Of a stretch of 64,000 nt of DNA, positions 1 to 8,961 are shown one piece after another; position 1 is the first letter of the stretch, and every line of letters starts with the position of its first letter. The position numbers were made by a program, and so were the translations under genes. The notes beneath the pieces are model-generated. The model was given only the letters and a program-made list of their open reading frames with translations, ran no database searches and was not told the DNA's origin. The stretch comes from Paenibacillus taichungensis. Lineage in GTDB: Bacteria > Bacillota > Bacilli > Paenibacillales > Paenibacillaceae. The DNA is taken from contig NZ_JABMCC010000105.1 in NCBI RefSeq assembly GCF_013359905.1, positions 62,001 through 126,000 on the forward strand, given 5' to 3'.

Positions 1-753
1 AAGAAAGCTCGCAGGCTCAATGATGAGGTGGTCCCCACTCCACCAGTTGGAACAGCTGCGATATCAGGCACCAAAGTAAAGACACCTTTCAACCGCAAAT
101 TGATTCTGCCAAGTATACTGAATTGTTTATTATCCATCACGTATGGCGGACTGGTCGGATTCATCGTTTTGTACGGAAAAGAAGCCAATTTGGCTAATCC
201 TGCACTGTTCTTCTTGTTTAATGCTCTCGCTGTACTGCTGGTCAGACCGTTTGCAGGACGGATTTATGACAGTAAAGGTCCCAAAGCATTACTGATTCCC
301 GGAGCAATATTCATCGCTGCTGGACTGATCATGCTCTCATACGCCTCGTCGATGTCCATTTTGTTTGTCGCTGCATTTTTATATGGAATCGGATATGGTT
401 CGATACAGTCTTCCATGCAGACCTGGATGATTCAGATTGTCTCCCCTTCACAGCGCGGTATGGCTAACGGCATGTTTCTGAATACGCTGGATCTGGGGAT
501 TGCTCTGGGAGCACTTCTGCTGGGCGCTATTGCATCTATAACCAGTTATACCGATATGTACCGTTATTCCGTTGTGTTCATGATTCTATTTCTCCTGATA
601 TACCTGATTCAAGGGAAACGTAATGGAGGTTTTGCGGTACCTGTGCATCCGTTATTGACTCATACACATATCGCTGCGCAAAATTCCGATCGGCATGAGC
701 TTACTGAGACTGCAACCGAAAAAAACACAACTACTCAGCAAAAAGATAGTTGA
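1..753 (+). CDS. MFS transporter, C-terminal part (cut by window edge)
   Basis: The reading frame is open from the first base, so the N-terminal half lies outside the window; 250 residues are visible. They contain about five to six hydrophobic helices typical of the second half of a 12-helix major facilitator, including an inter-helix loop of the RIYDSKGPK type and a helix with GYGSIQSSMQTW. A soluble, polar tail of about 45 residues rich in Thr, His and Gln follows the last helix. It probably acts as a proton-driven drug or metabolite exporter in the cytoplasmic membrane, but the substrate cannot be read from this part. It faces the next MFS gene convergently across a shared terminator. Confidence 0.85.
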   Translation, partial: KKARRLNDEVVPTPPVGTAAISGTKVKTPFNRKLILPSILNCLLSITYGGLVGFIVLYGKEANLANPALFFLFNALAVLLVRPFAGRIYDSKGPKALLIPGAIFIAAGLIMLSYASSMSILFVAAFLYGIGYGSIQSSMQTWMIQIVSPSQRGMANGMFLNTLDLGIALGALLLGAIASITSYTDMYRYSVVFMILFLLIYLIQGKRNGGFAVPVHPLLTHTHIAAQNSDRHELTETATEKNTTTQQKDS

Positions 754-784
754 TGCAACTACACTGCTGTATTTCAATTCATTA

Positions 785-837
785 AAAACGCGTTTACTCT
801 GTGTGGGAAAATACATTCCTCAGAGTAAACGCGTTTT
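785..837. terminator. Bidirectional intrinsic terminator between convergent MFS genes
   Basis: A 17-bp perfect stem (785-801 with 821-837) closes a 19-nt loop and has A- and T-runs on the two sides. It can stop transcription from both convergent genes. Confidence 0.9.
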
Positions 838-852
838 TTATCTTAAAATAAT

Positions 853-2154
853 TCAGAATGGACTTTTCTTCCGTCTCCCTGGCAGATAACCACTGGGCTG
901 TTTTACTTCATCATACTCAAGTTCACGATTATTTTGACCACTACCTGATGTGGGCTGGTTCCCCTGGTCTGGCTTGACTGCCAATAAGGTGAGCAATCCC
1001 CCCACCGCTCCGGACGCGGCGAGAATACCAAATAAAAGGAAATGGTGGGAAGAGATCAACAATGACACGACAGGAGGGCCGAGAGACACGCCGATAAAAC
1101 GCATGCTGCTGAATAACGCCGTGATGGTGCCCCGTTGTTCCTTGTCCACCCCTTCAGTAACCATAGCATCCAGACATGGCAGTGTAGCCCCTATTCCTGC
1201 CCCACCAAGGGTGAACAAACCGACGACTACATAGATGTTGTCAAAAAGACCGATTATACCGAGGGATACCGTTAAAACAGCAAGTCCGATAAACCCAAGC
1301 CATTTCATCCGTGTCTTGTTCTTTCCTATCCATTTTCCAGCAAAAAAAGACGCCAGACATAAGGCAGCCAGTGGTATGGCAAGTACAAGTCCTTTAAGTA
1401 CCCCTTTTAATTTGAACTCTGATTCCAATGTCTCCGACAGATAAAAGAGCACACCAAAGAGAACAAACATACAAATACCGCCGATCGCAAAAATCGCATA
1501 CAGCCAGCGGCCCTTTTCTTTGAGTACACTGCGGATGGAAGCCACAAACTCGGGAAAACTTTTTGGTTCTTCCTTCCGCTTCGGTGTTTTCACTAAGAAA
1601 ATAACCAGAACCAGGGAAAGCACACAGAGTACCGGAATAGCCATAAAAGGTAAATACCAAATCCACACAGCCAGAGCTGCACCCAATATCGGACTTAGTA
1701 CCTTGCCAAAGGTGTTCGAAGTTTCAATAATGCCAAGGCTTTTACTCACCTCGTTCTCATCATCAAACATGTCACCAACCAATGGTATGACAATCGGGAA
1801 AGCTCCGGCTGCTCCTATCCCTTGCAAAAGTCTGCCACCAAGAATGGCCCAGTATGCCGCATTTCCATTCAGCATCCAGGCTGCTCCACCTGCTACCGCG
1901 CCTCCTACAGCTGCAATGATGAGACTGGGAATAATGACGGCTTTTCTGCCGAAACGATCCGACAGATATCCTGCAAGTGGAATGAGCAGGATTGCGACGA
2001 CCGCATAAACCGTAATTAACATGCTGACCTTAAATGAGGACACTTTCAATTCACGCTCAATTTGCGGTAGGATGGGAATCAGCATGGAGTTGCCCAGCGT
2101 CATTATTACCGGAATGGAAGCAAGTGCGACGAGGTCCCACTTTTTATCGTTCAT
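853..2154 (-). CDS. MFS drug:H+ antiporter-like transporter (DHA1, 12 TM)
   Basis: A 433-residue membrane protein with twelve predicted helices. The MFS signature GYLSDRFGRK lies between helices 2 and 3, near residues 62-71, and a helix-5-like GAAGAFPIVIPLVGDMF segment is similar to motif C of exporters. This suggests a DHA1-type multidrug or metabolite efflux pump of the YfmO/Bcr kind in the cytoplasmic membrane. The charged C-terminal tail (about 35 residues, Gly/Gln/Asn-rich then basic) is cytosolic. The ATG is preceded by AAAGGTGG. The gene stands alone, separated by a terminator from the GH3 gene that ends upstream. The substrate is unknown; no regulator gene is adjacent. Confidence 0.85.
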   Translation of the reverse strand: MNDKKWDLVALASIPVIMTLGNSMLIPILPQIERELKVSSFKVSMLITVYAVVAILLIPLAGYLSDRFGRKAVIIPSLIIAAVGGAVAGGAAWMLNGNAAYWAILGGRLLQGIGAAGAFPIVIPLVGDMFDDENEVSKSLGIIETSNTFGKVLSPILGAALAVWIWYLPFMAIPVLCVLSLVLVIFLVKTPKRKEEPKSFPEFVASIRSVLKEKGRWLYAIFAIGGICMFVLFGVLFYLSETLESEFKLKGVLKGLVLAIPLAALCLASFFAGKWIGKNKTRMKWLGFIGLAVLTVSLGIIGLFDNIYVVVGLFTLGGAGIGATLPCLDAMVTEGVDKEQRGTITALFSSMRFIGVSLGPPVVSLLISSHHFLLFGILAASGAVGGLLTLLAVKPDQGNQPTSGSGQNNRELEYDEVKQPSGYLPGRRKKSPF

Positions 2155-2261
2155 GCCTCAACCACCTTTACAGAATCAGAAAACAACAACGTTATTGTGG
2201 GTTGTTCTGCAGTTGAATATACGGCTTATGTAAAAAAGGTCACTTGGGATGACAGCGCAAA

Positions 2262-2298
2262 AAGACTGTCGCACTAAATTCAGTGTCGGGACAGCCTT
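2262..2298 (-). terminator. Intrinsic terminator of the GH3 operon
   Basis: Outer stem 2262-2270 with 2290-2298 (one G-U pair) and an inner ACT/AGT extension, followed on the minus strand by five T residues. It lies about 35 nt after the GH3 stop codon. Confidence 0.8.
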
Positions 2299-2332
2299 TT
2301 CACTATCATTATGAAGATCAACAAATCAACAT

Positions 2333-5245
2333 TTATTTCAGTACAAATTGCTGAAGAGCTGCACCGCCCTTGAAAACGATGCAGAGCTGTTCAATCTCAC
2401 GCTCTGCCTTCAGGGAACAGCGAACTGTGCTCCACTGAAGATCCTTTCCGTTGACTGTTCCAGCAGAACCGGGAACGACACAAGTGCCGAGCAGCGGGCC
2501 TTCTGGACCTTCAGCCCGAATCTCCAATTCGCCACTTACTCCGAAGGCTGCCACACGACCTTCAAACCCACTAGCTTGCCGGAAGCCATTGTCGTGGAAT
2601 GAAATCCAGGAAGAACGACCTTCATTATACAGCGGTTCACCTGAAACAATGGCACGGATGGCTGAACGGCCTTCCAGACACTCATCCAACAGAACGCCTG
2701 CATAAGCATCGTAATTTTCCGCAAACGTAGGTAGGTTCAGTGCTCGTTGAGGAATGGTTTCACCCTCGATGAGAATTTCTGCGGTCTGACGAATATCTGC
2801 TGAGGAACGTCCAGCCATGATCGACCAGGCGGCGGTTTCAAGACAATATTTGTCTCGAGTGACATCCCAGAAAGCCAGTTTCTGAACAGGAATCTCGAAA
2901 GAAAGATTTTCCACGGCGCCGGAAGCAAGATGAATCCGCCGGAAGCCGATCAACTGACGTTGTGGGCGTTTCACCCGTGAAGTTTGGGAGTGCCCATACA
3001 GCTGCACCACTTCATCGCTGGCACGTTCCCCTTTGTTCTCAACCTGCACTTCAATCTTCAGCACATCATCTCCAGAAGATCCCTCTGTCCGCTCCACTCG
3101 AATCGCCTTATACTCAAAGTCGGAATAGGTTAATCCATGACCAAAGGGATACAGGACTGGACCTTCATGATACATATAGGTTGTACTGTTATGAATAACG
3201 TCATAATCCATGATGTCTGGAAGCTGCGATTCATCCTCATACCATGTCATGTTCAGTCTACCAGCAGGAGCATAGTTTCCGAGCAGAACATCCGCAACCG
3301 CATTCCCCAGTTCCTGGCCTGCATGCGTAAGGTATACGATTGCCGGAGCCACGTCTTTTAACTCTTGCAGTGCGAATGGATAACTGCCAACAATGACAAC
3401 GACCGTATTAGGATTCACTTGGCAGACTTCTCTTACCAGTCGGGCCTGCTCAGGCGGAAGCTGTAGACTTGGGCGATCAATTTCCTCTTTACCGTTAATA
3501 TAGGGACTATTACCAACAACAACGACAGAAACATCGCTATTCTGTGCAGCTTTTTTCGCCTGTTCTATTCCGTTAGCAACAACGTCCAGCTTAAACACAG
3601 CAGGTTGCTTCTTCCCTTCTACGGCGTCCGGATTACCAGATGAAATCAGGTCTTCGTCTGTTTGTTCCGTCGCTGGGGATAGCACCAGTTGCCCCTGATG
3701 TTCATCCAACCTTAGTGGCAGTCCGTTCCACGTTCGCAGCGTACTTTTTCCATCCGGCTGTGAATCAATCTGTACCACTTCCTTGACGAACCAACCACCA
3801 ATCTCCGGTGCATTCGCCTGATAGATACCCTGTTCGGTTAACGAGACAAAGCGATTGTTTTTCACACTGCGAAGCGAGTGACTTCCCCAGCCCCAGTCCT
3901 GATGAATGAATTCAGTAGCTTCTGCACTGCCTTCCGGCACGGCAACAAGCTTTCCTTCTGCCCCAAGCGTGATTACCTTGCCATCGGCTGTCTTCAGACT
4001 GATACGATCATTCCCATCTGCAAAAGATACTTCCGCACCGCCAAGCTTCTTACGCAGCCCTTCCAAAACGGTAACACGATAAGGCAGTGTGCCACTGTAC
4101 CAATCGGTATAGACTACATCCGCAAGGGGACCGATTACGCTAACCTTCTGCAATCTTTCCGATTGGAGAGGAAGCAGTCCATTATTTTTAAGTAAAACGA
4201 TAGATTCTGCTGCTGCTCTATAACTTAATTTGGCATGTTCAGGCGCGCACAATACAGATTCCGATATCGAAGCATACGGGTTAAGTCCCGTCTGATCCAG
4301 TTGTCCAAGCCGCATCCGCACGCCAAAAATATTTCGAATGGCCCGGTCAAGATCCTCGACCTCCAGCAAGTTTCGCTCAAGCGCCTCTTCCAAGGCAGAT
4401 ACGACTAAGTCAACCTCGTCCGTCAGACAGTCCACACCTGCCTTTAAAGCCCCTGCCGCCGATTCCGCATGCGTGGCATGATAACCGTGATAATTGACCG
4501 TCTGGGACAAATCTCCCCCGTCACACACGATAAATCCAGGCATGGCCCACTCACCCTTGACCACATCATTCACATATGGGCTTTCAATGGCGGGTGTACC
4601 GTTGATCGAATTGTAGGCTGTCATCATGGACAAGGCCCCACCTTCTACGAAAGGCGTCTCGAAGGCTTTTAAATAATATTCACGCAAGTTACGCGGATCG
4701 ATGCTGGATGAACAATTCAACCGGTCCTTCTCATTATTATTGGCAAAAAAGTGCTTAAGCGTCGCAACCATTTTAAGATAGAAAGAGTGGTTACCCTGCA
4801 TGCCCTTCACAAGAGCAGCTGACATTTCACCTGTCAGTACGGGATCTTCACCATAACCTTCTTCCGTTCTGCCCCAACGCGGATCTCGTTCCAGATCGAC
4901 GGTTGGCGCCCATAAGGTCAAGCCGTGACGCTCGGGTGCACGATGGTGGTATGCTCTGGCTTCATCTCCGATGACGGAACCAATTTCGCGCATGAGCTTG
5001 GTATTCCAGGTGCTCGACAGACCGAGCGGCTGCGGAAAAACGGTAGCCTCACCTATCCAGGCAACCCCGTGAGCCGCTTCGCCACCCACATTGTAGCCGG
5101 GTATTCCCAGTCGGGGTACTGCTGCTTCGCGTGTAGGAATTAATCGGATTTTCTCCTCCGTTGTCAGACGCGCAATCAAGTCATTTAATCGTTCTTCCAA
5201 TGGCAATGTTGCGTCCCACATCGGATATTGAGTATACTCTTTCAT
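2333..5245 (-). CDS. Glycoside hydrolase family 3 (beta-glucosidase/beta-xylosidase type), large, cytoplasmic
   Basis: A 970-residue GH3 enzyme that removes terminal beta-linked glucose or xylose from oligosaccharides. The N-terminal TIM-barrel part shows RWGRTEEGYGEDP (about 123-135), KHFFANN (164-170) and the nucleophile segment GFIVCDGGD, with Asp242 as the likely nucleophile. The C-terminal alpha/beta sandwich carries GKEEIDRPSLQLPPEQ, a likely acid/base region, followed by a fibronectin-III-like domain. Two extra parts make it longer than the usual 700-800 residues: an inserted beta-rich segment at roughly 410-540, resembling a beta-trefoil or fascin-like module, and a C-terminal extension of about 150 residues. 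There is no signal peptide, so it should act inside the cell on imported sugars. RBS GGAGGG precedes the ATG. It lies 15 nt downstream of the APH-like kinase gene, so the two are probably one operon. The exact sugar is not certain. Confidence 0.88.
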   Translation of the reverse strand: MKEYTQYPMWDATLPLEERLNDLIARLTTEEKIRLIPTREAAVPRLGIPGYNVGGEAAHGVAWIGEATVFPQPLGLSSTWNTKLMREIGSVIGDEARAYHHRAPERHGLTLWAPTVDLERDPRWGRTEEGYGEDPVLTGEMSAALVKGMQGNHSFYLKMVATLKHFFANNNEKDRLNCSSSIDPRNLREYYLKAFETPFVEGGALSMMTAYNSINGTPAIESPYVNDVVKGEWAMPGFIVCDGGDLSQTVNYHGYHATHAESAAGALKAGVDCLTDEVDLVVSALEEALERNLLEVEDLDRAIRNIFGVRMRLGQLDQTGLNPYASISESVLCAPEHAKLSYRAAAESIVLLKNNGLLPLQSERLQKVSVIGPLADVVYTDWYSGTLPYRVTVLEGLRKKLGGAEVSFADGNDRISLKTADGKVITLGAEGKLVAVPEGSAEATEFIHQDWGWGSHSLRSVKNNRFVSLTEQGIYQANAPEIGGWFVKEVVQIDSQPDGKSTLRTWNGLPLRLDEHQGQLVLSPATEQTDEDLISSGNPDAVEGKKQPAVFKLDVVANGIEQAKKAAQNSDVSVVVVGNSPYINGKEEIDRPSLQLPPEQARLVREVCQVNPNTVVVIVGSYPFALQELKDVAPAIVYLTHAGQELGNAVADVLLGNYAPAGRLNMTWYEDESQLPDIMDYDVIHNSTTYMYHEGPVLYPFGHGLTYSDFEYKAIRVERTEGSSGDDVLKIEVQVENKGERASDEVVQLYGHSQTSRVKRPQRQLIGFRRIHLASGAVENLSFEIPVQKLAFWDVTRDKYCLETAAWSIMAGRSSADIRQTAEILIEGETIPQRALNLPTFAENYDAYAGVLLDECLEGRSAIRAIVSGEPLYNEGRSSWISFHDNGFRQASGFEGRVAAFGVSGELEIRAEGPEGPLLGTCVVPGSAGTVNGKDLQWSTVRCSLKAEREIEQLCIVFKGGAALQQFVLK

Positions 5246-5260
5246 ACTAAACCCTCCTAC

Positions 5261-6277
5261 TTATTCGTTAAGTTTGAGTCCCTTCCATTCTTCCAATAGA
5301 TCCAGTGTACGCTCGCGATACTTCTGGCCTGCCTCCGGCTGATCAACCTGATGTTCATGCACATATGCGTTAAAATAAGAGGACAGTATGCGATAGGCCA
5401 GAAGGCGTGCCTGTCCCTCATCGGTCATATCCTGTGACTGGCCATAGCCTTCCTGAAAACCAGCTGATGATTCTGTCGATAAAATAGCCTCAAACTGCCT
5501 GTCCGCAAACATGGAACGATCCCCATCAATGATGGCGGCTATGTTTGGCTGCCCGTTCTCCTCATGAACAAGCACGTTTGCTTCCCACAGATCGTTATGA
5601 ACAAGAACCGGAACAGTCACCTGATCAAATAAATCCTTATTTGTTATGAACATATCTGCGATTGCTTCTCCCACACCTGGCATATAGCCGACTTGTGACG
5701 CTTTGAGTGCCGTCTCTCCTGCAAAAGCATGCAGCACCTCGGACCAATGATCCGAGCCTTTAATCGTCCCATCGCCCTGCGGCCAGCCAAACGATTCACC
5801 CTCAATCTGATGCATTACAGCCGTATAAGCGCCGAGCTGATGATATAATCGTTCTTTATCCGCTACCGAAATCGATGAATGATCCAGCTGCTTACTAGGT
5901 ATAAACTCCATAAACATATAGGTTCTCGGAATGATCAATCCGCTGTCATCACAGGCAATAATATTTGGAGCAGAAATGCCTGCTTTACGGTAATATTCAT
6001 AAATAACAGGTTCAGCAGACATCATTGTACGTTCAAATGAAAATAACGGATCGTCAGCAGAGCCGAGCGGCATCTCTACCCGCTCTGGAGCCAAACGTAA
6101 TATCACATCCGCGTATGACGCATGTTCAAGCTGAATTCGATACGTTGTATTAAAAAGTCCACCCTGCAAAAGTGCAAAACTCTTCACACTGGTAGCGGTT
6201 CCAAAATTGTTCTCTACCAACTTATACAGCATCTCGGCAGTAATGGTTTGGTGTAAACCTGAATTCGTTGTACTCAT
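5261..6277 (-). CDS. Aminoglycoside-phosphotransferase-fold (APH) small-molecule kinase
   Basis: A 338-residue protein of the APH/choline-kinase fold. The Brenner-type motif HNDLWEANVL supplies the catalytic Asp and metal-binding Asn, and IDGDR supplies the second metal-binding Asp, so the active site looks intact. Such kinases transfer the ATP gamma-phosphate to a hydroxyl on a sugar, amino alcohol or antibiotic. Because the gene leads an operon whose second gene, 15 nt away, is a cytoplasmic GH3 glycosidase, I infer that it phosphorylates a sugar or aglycone made by that enzyme rather than giving drug resistance. The start is preceded by AGGGGAT. A MITE-like repeat lies just upstream, between this gene and the GH31 gene. 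Confidence 0.75.
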   Translation of the reverse strand: MSTTNSGLHQTITAEMLYKLVENNFGTATSVKSFALLQGGLFNTTYRIQLEHASYADVILRLAPERVEMPLGSADDPLFSFERTMMSAEPVIYEYYRKAGISAPNIIACDDSGLIIPRTYMFMEFIPSKQLDHSSISVADKERLYHQLGAYTAVMHQIEGESFGWPQGDGTIKGSDHWSEVLHAFAGETALKASQVGYMPGVGEAIADMFITNKDLFDQVTVPVLVHNDLWEANVLVHEENGQPNIAAIIDGDRSMFADRQFEAILSTESSAGFQEGYGQSQDMTDEGQARLLAYRILSSYFNAYVHEHQVDQPEAGQKYRERTLDLLEEWKGLKLNE

Positions 6278-6307
6278 TAGATATAATCCCCTATCTTTAT
6301 CTGTCGC

Positions 6308-6396
6308 TTTATAAATTGAACTAAAGAATATTTACATTTCCACCTCGATGACAGAACAACCTTCCGATCATGTAAAAGTTTAGTTCAATCTATAAA
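6308..6396. repeat. MITE-like repeat, copy A (full, with 18-bp terminal inverted repeats)
   Basis: An 89-bp element bounded by 18-bp inverted repeats at 6308-6325 and 6379-6396 that match at 17 of 18 positions (left end TTTATAAATTGAACTAAA). Its internal left part, 6310-6365, matches 20443-20498 at roughly 88 percent, so this is a dispersed repeat. There is no coding capacity. It lies between the GH31 gene and the APH-like kinase gene and would form a long hairpin in RNA of either strand. Confidence 0.75.
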
Positions 6397-6450
6397 TGAT
6401 ACTACCATTTCTTTTCTATAACCATATCTTCCAATGGCACGACAGTATAC

Positions 6451-6486
6451 AAACAGACGGAACCTTGCGGCACCGTCCTTCTGTTT
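6451..6486 (-). terminator. Possible weak terminator of the GH31 gene
   Basis: AAACAG pairs with CTGTTT (6451-6456 with 6481-6486) and ACGG with CCGT further in, leaving a CCTT bulge. It lies about 13 nt after the GH31 stop codon, but there is no long T-run, so this call is weak. Confidence 0.45.
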
Positions 6487-6498
6487 ATCCAATAAATT

Positions 6499-8817
6499 TT
6501 ACAGTTGAATTGTAAGCGAGCTAGCACCTGCTGCTGCCGTAACGACAACACCATTTGTACCAGACGCTTGGGAACCGCCCTCTACGCCGGATACACTTTC
6601 GATGCCACGCAGCACGATATTCCATGGTTTACTTGCACCTTCAGCACGAACTTCCAGAACAGAGCCGTTACGGGATACGTTAACAACCAGCTCCTGCTCA
6701 GCACTTTGGTTTACAACCACCGCTTGAGTGGAGTTGCCGTCAGCCAGTTCGAACAAGTGAAGGGACACATTATCCGCAAAGTCATAATCCGGTTTGCTAT
6801 CCACAGCACCAACAGCAATCAGGCTGTTTGGCTTAACCATCATTGGCAGTGTTTTGAAGTCATGATTTTCGCTAATCCAGCGTCCACCTTCAACTTTAGC
6901 ACCTGTCAGATAGTTGGTCCATGTACCTTCAGGCAGGTAATAACGAACATCACCCTCCTTGTTGAAGATTGGAGCCACCAGGATCGAATCACCAAACATG
7001 TATTGTGTATCCAGGCTGAATGTTGTTGGATCCTCTGGGAAATCCAGCAGCATAGCGCGCATCATTGGAATACCTTTTACAGTCGACTCCACCGCAGAAT
7101 TGTAGAGATACGGCATCAAGCTGATTTTGAGTTTGGTAAAGTCACGAACAACGTCCACGGATTCCTCGTCGAACAGCCAAGGCACACGATACGAAGTGCT
7201 TCCGTGTAGGCGGCTGTGAGAAGATAAAAGTCCGAATTGTACCCAGCGTTTGTATACGTCAGGGGTTGCTGTACTTTCAAATCCGCTGATATCATGGCTC
7301 CAGAATCCGAAACCGGAAAGTCCAAGCGAGAGACCGCCCCGAAGTGATTCAGCCATGGATTCATAAGTAGAAGAGCAGTCTCCACCCCAGTGAACTGGGA
7401 ACTGTTGACCACCTGCTGTTGCAGAGCGTGCAAACAGGGCAGCTTCGTTTTTGCCAATCTTTTCTTCGAGCAATTCAAATACAGCTTTGTTATAGAGCTG
7501 TGTATAATAGTTGTGCATTTTAACCGGATCAGAGCCATCGAAGTACACGACATCTGTCGGAATTCTTTCACCGAAGTCTGTTTTGAATGAATCAACACCT
7601 TGATCAAGCAGAACTTCCAGCTTACTCTTATACCAATTAACAGCATCCGGATTCGTGAAATCAACCAGAGCCATACCTGCTTGCCACATATCCCATTGCC
7701 ATACGCTGCCATCCGCTGTTTTTACCAGATAACCGTTCTCCATGCCTTCATCGAACAAGTAGGATTTTTCTGCAATATATGGATTGATCCACGCACAGAT
7801 TTTGAGTCCTTTCTCTTTCAGACGTGCAAGCATGCCTTCCGGATCTGGGAACATCGCTTCATCCCATACGAAATCAGACCATTGGTATTCCTTCATCCAG
7901 AAGCAGTCAAAATGGAATACAGACAGCGGAAGATCACGCTCAGCCATGCCATCCACGAAATGGTTAACCGTTGCTTCATCATAATCCGTTGTGAATGATG
8001 TGGTCAGCCACAGACCAAACGTCCATGCTGGTGGAAGCGCTGGTTTACCTGTTAATTTCGTATAATTATCAAGTACATCCTTTGGATTGTCACCGCCGAT
8101 AATGAAGTATTCCAAAGTCTCCCCTTCTACGCTGAACTGCACTTTAGATACATTCTCAGATGCAATCTCATACGATACGCGTTCAGGATGGTTTACAAAT
8201 ACGCCATATCCTTTGTTGGACAAGTAGAAAGGAATGTTCTTATATGACTGCTCACTGCTTGTACCGCCGTCCTCATTCCAAGTGTCAACCACTTGACCAT
8301 TCTTAACAAACGGCGTGAAGCGCTCACCGAGTCCATAAACATATTCACCAATGCCGAGATCAAGCTGCTCGCGGAAGTACGCTTCCTTACTTGGACCAGT
8401 AATATAACCAGCCGCTCTTTGACCGCTACCTGTAATCCGTTTTCCTCCATACAGGAAGCTGACGTCCCAACCGTTCGTTTTGTCGATTTGAACTTCCAGA
8501 TTGCCGCTTTTCAAAACAGCACCTTGTTCATTTTTCGAGATGTCAACGTTTGCATCTTGAGTATTAAGCTCAAATACAGGCCCTTTTTTCACTCCGCCTT
8601 TATGGTGATTCAAAGTTACACGAATAACGTTAGGCATAGGTGAACTGTACGTTGCTTTAAGCAATGTACCATTCAACGTGTCGCCTTTGGTGCGAATATA
8701 TTTAGTTGCCGCATATACGGTCAAAGAATCCTCTTTTTGCACAATATCACGAATGTCAGTCGGGTTTTGAATGTGGTACCCTTCACGAGTCATCCAGAAT
8801 CCATCAGTAAATTTCAT
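6499..8817 (-). CDS. yicI: Alpha-xylosidase, glycoside hydrolase family 31 (YicI-like)
   Basis: A 772-residue GH31 enzyme that closely matches E. coli YicI over its whole length. It removes non-reducing alpha-1,6-linked xylose, as in isoprimeverose and xyloglucan oligosaccharides. The nucleophile is Asp414 in KTDFGERIPTD and the acid/base is Asp480 in HWGGDC; the YicI equivalents are 416 and 482. An N-terminal beta-sandwich, the barrel with the WLTTSFTTDYDEATV loop, and two C-terminal beta domains are all present. No signal peptide, so cytoplasmic. The ATG follows AAGGGGGAAAG. It is divergent from an AraC-type regulator across 172 nt that hold a 20-bp-period direct repeat and a perfect cre match. 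This fits activation by the regulator on substrate and repression by CcpA on glucose. Confidence 0.95.
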   Translation of the reverse strand: MKFTDGFWMTREGYHIQNPTDIRDIVQKEDSLTVYAATKYIRTKGDTLNGTLLKATYSSPMPNVIRVTLNHHKGGVKKGPVFELNTQDANVDISKNEQGAVLKSGNLEVQIDKTNGWDVSFLYGGKRITGSGQRAAGYITGPSKEAYFREQLDLGIGEYVYGLGERFTPFVKNGQVVDTWNEDGGTSSEQSYKNIPFYLSNKGYGVFVNHPERVSYEIASENVSKVQFSVEGETLEYFIIGGDNPKDVLDNYTKLTGKPALPPAWTFGLWLTTSFTTDYDEATVNHFVDGMAERDLPLSVFHFDCFWMKEYQWSDFVWDEAMFPDPEGMLARLKEKGLKICAWINPYIAEKSYLFDEGMENGYLVKTADGSVWQWDMWQAGMALVDFTNPDAVNWYKSKLEVLLDQGVDSFKTDFGERIPTDVVYFDGSDPVKMHNYYTQLYNKAVFELLEEKIGKNEAALFARSATAGGQQFPVHWGGDCSSTYESMAESLRGGLSLGLSGFGFWSHDISGFESTATPDVYKRWVQFGLLSSHSRLHGSTSYRVPWLFDEESVDVVRDFTKLKISLMPYLYNSAVESTVKGIPMMRAMLLDFPEDPTTFSLDTQYMFGDSILVAPIFNKEGDVRYYLPEGTWTNYLTGAKVEGGRWISENHDFKTLPMMVKPNSLIAVGAVDSKPDYDFADNVSLHLFELADGNSTQAVVVNQSAEQELVVNVSRNGSVLEVRAEGASKPWNIVLRGIESVSGVEGGSQASGTNGVVVTAAAGASSLTIQL

Positions 8818-8899
8818 GTTTTCTTTCCCCCTTCGGTTATACTATAATAATATTGACATTAATAACGAATTTCTTCTCATATTTTGACCAAATATATCA

Positions 8900-8926
8900 C
8901 GATTCTGATATTTCTTATCCGATTCT
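8900..8926. promoter_or_regulatory. Direct repeat, likely AraC-regulator operator
   Basis: CGATTCT occurs at 8900-8906 and 8920-8926, exactly 20 bp (two helical turns) apart, and flanking bases also agree (ATC before, TAT/TTAT after). Tandem half-sites with this period are typical of AraC-family activators. The repeat sits between the divergent yicI-like and araC-like genes. Confidence 0.55.
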
Positions 8927-8946
8927 TTATAAACACCACCAATCTA

Positions 8947-8961
8947 TGGGAACGTTTACAT
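8947..8961 (-). promoter_or_regulatory. Catabolite-responsive element (cre), perfect consensus match
   Basis: Read on the minus strand, ATGTAAACGTTCCCA fits the published Bacillus cre consensus WTGNAANCGNWNNCW at every position. It lies 29 nt upstream of the AraC-like start and 130 nt upstream of the GH31 start. This implies CcpA control of one or both genes. Confidence 0.7.

Noticed and set aside
2190..2225. Possible third copy of the dispersed repeat (GGTTGTTCTG)
   Set aside because: Only about 10 bases match and the flanks do not agree, which is within chance for this length of sequence.
5261..6277. Reading the APH-fold kinase as an aminoglycoside resistance gene
   Set aside because: The fold is shared by many kinases and the operon partner is a glycosidase; nothing in the sequence points to a drug substrate.
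6520..7209. Long forward open frames opposite the GH31 gene
   Set aside because: They are antisense shadows: the minus-strand frame is a full-length GH31 with intact catalytic residues, and the forward frames have no family match or ribosome binding site.
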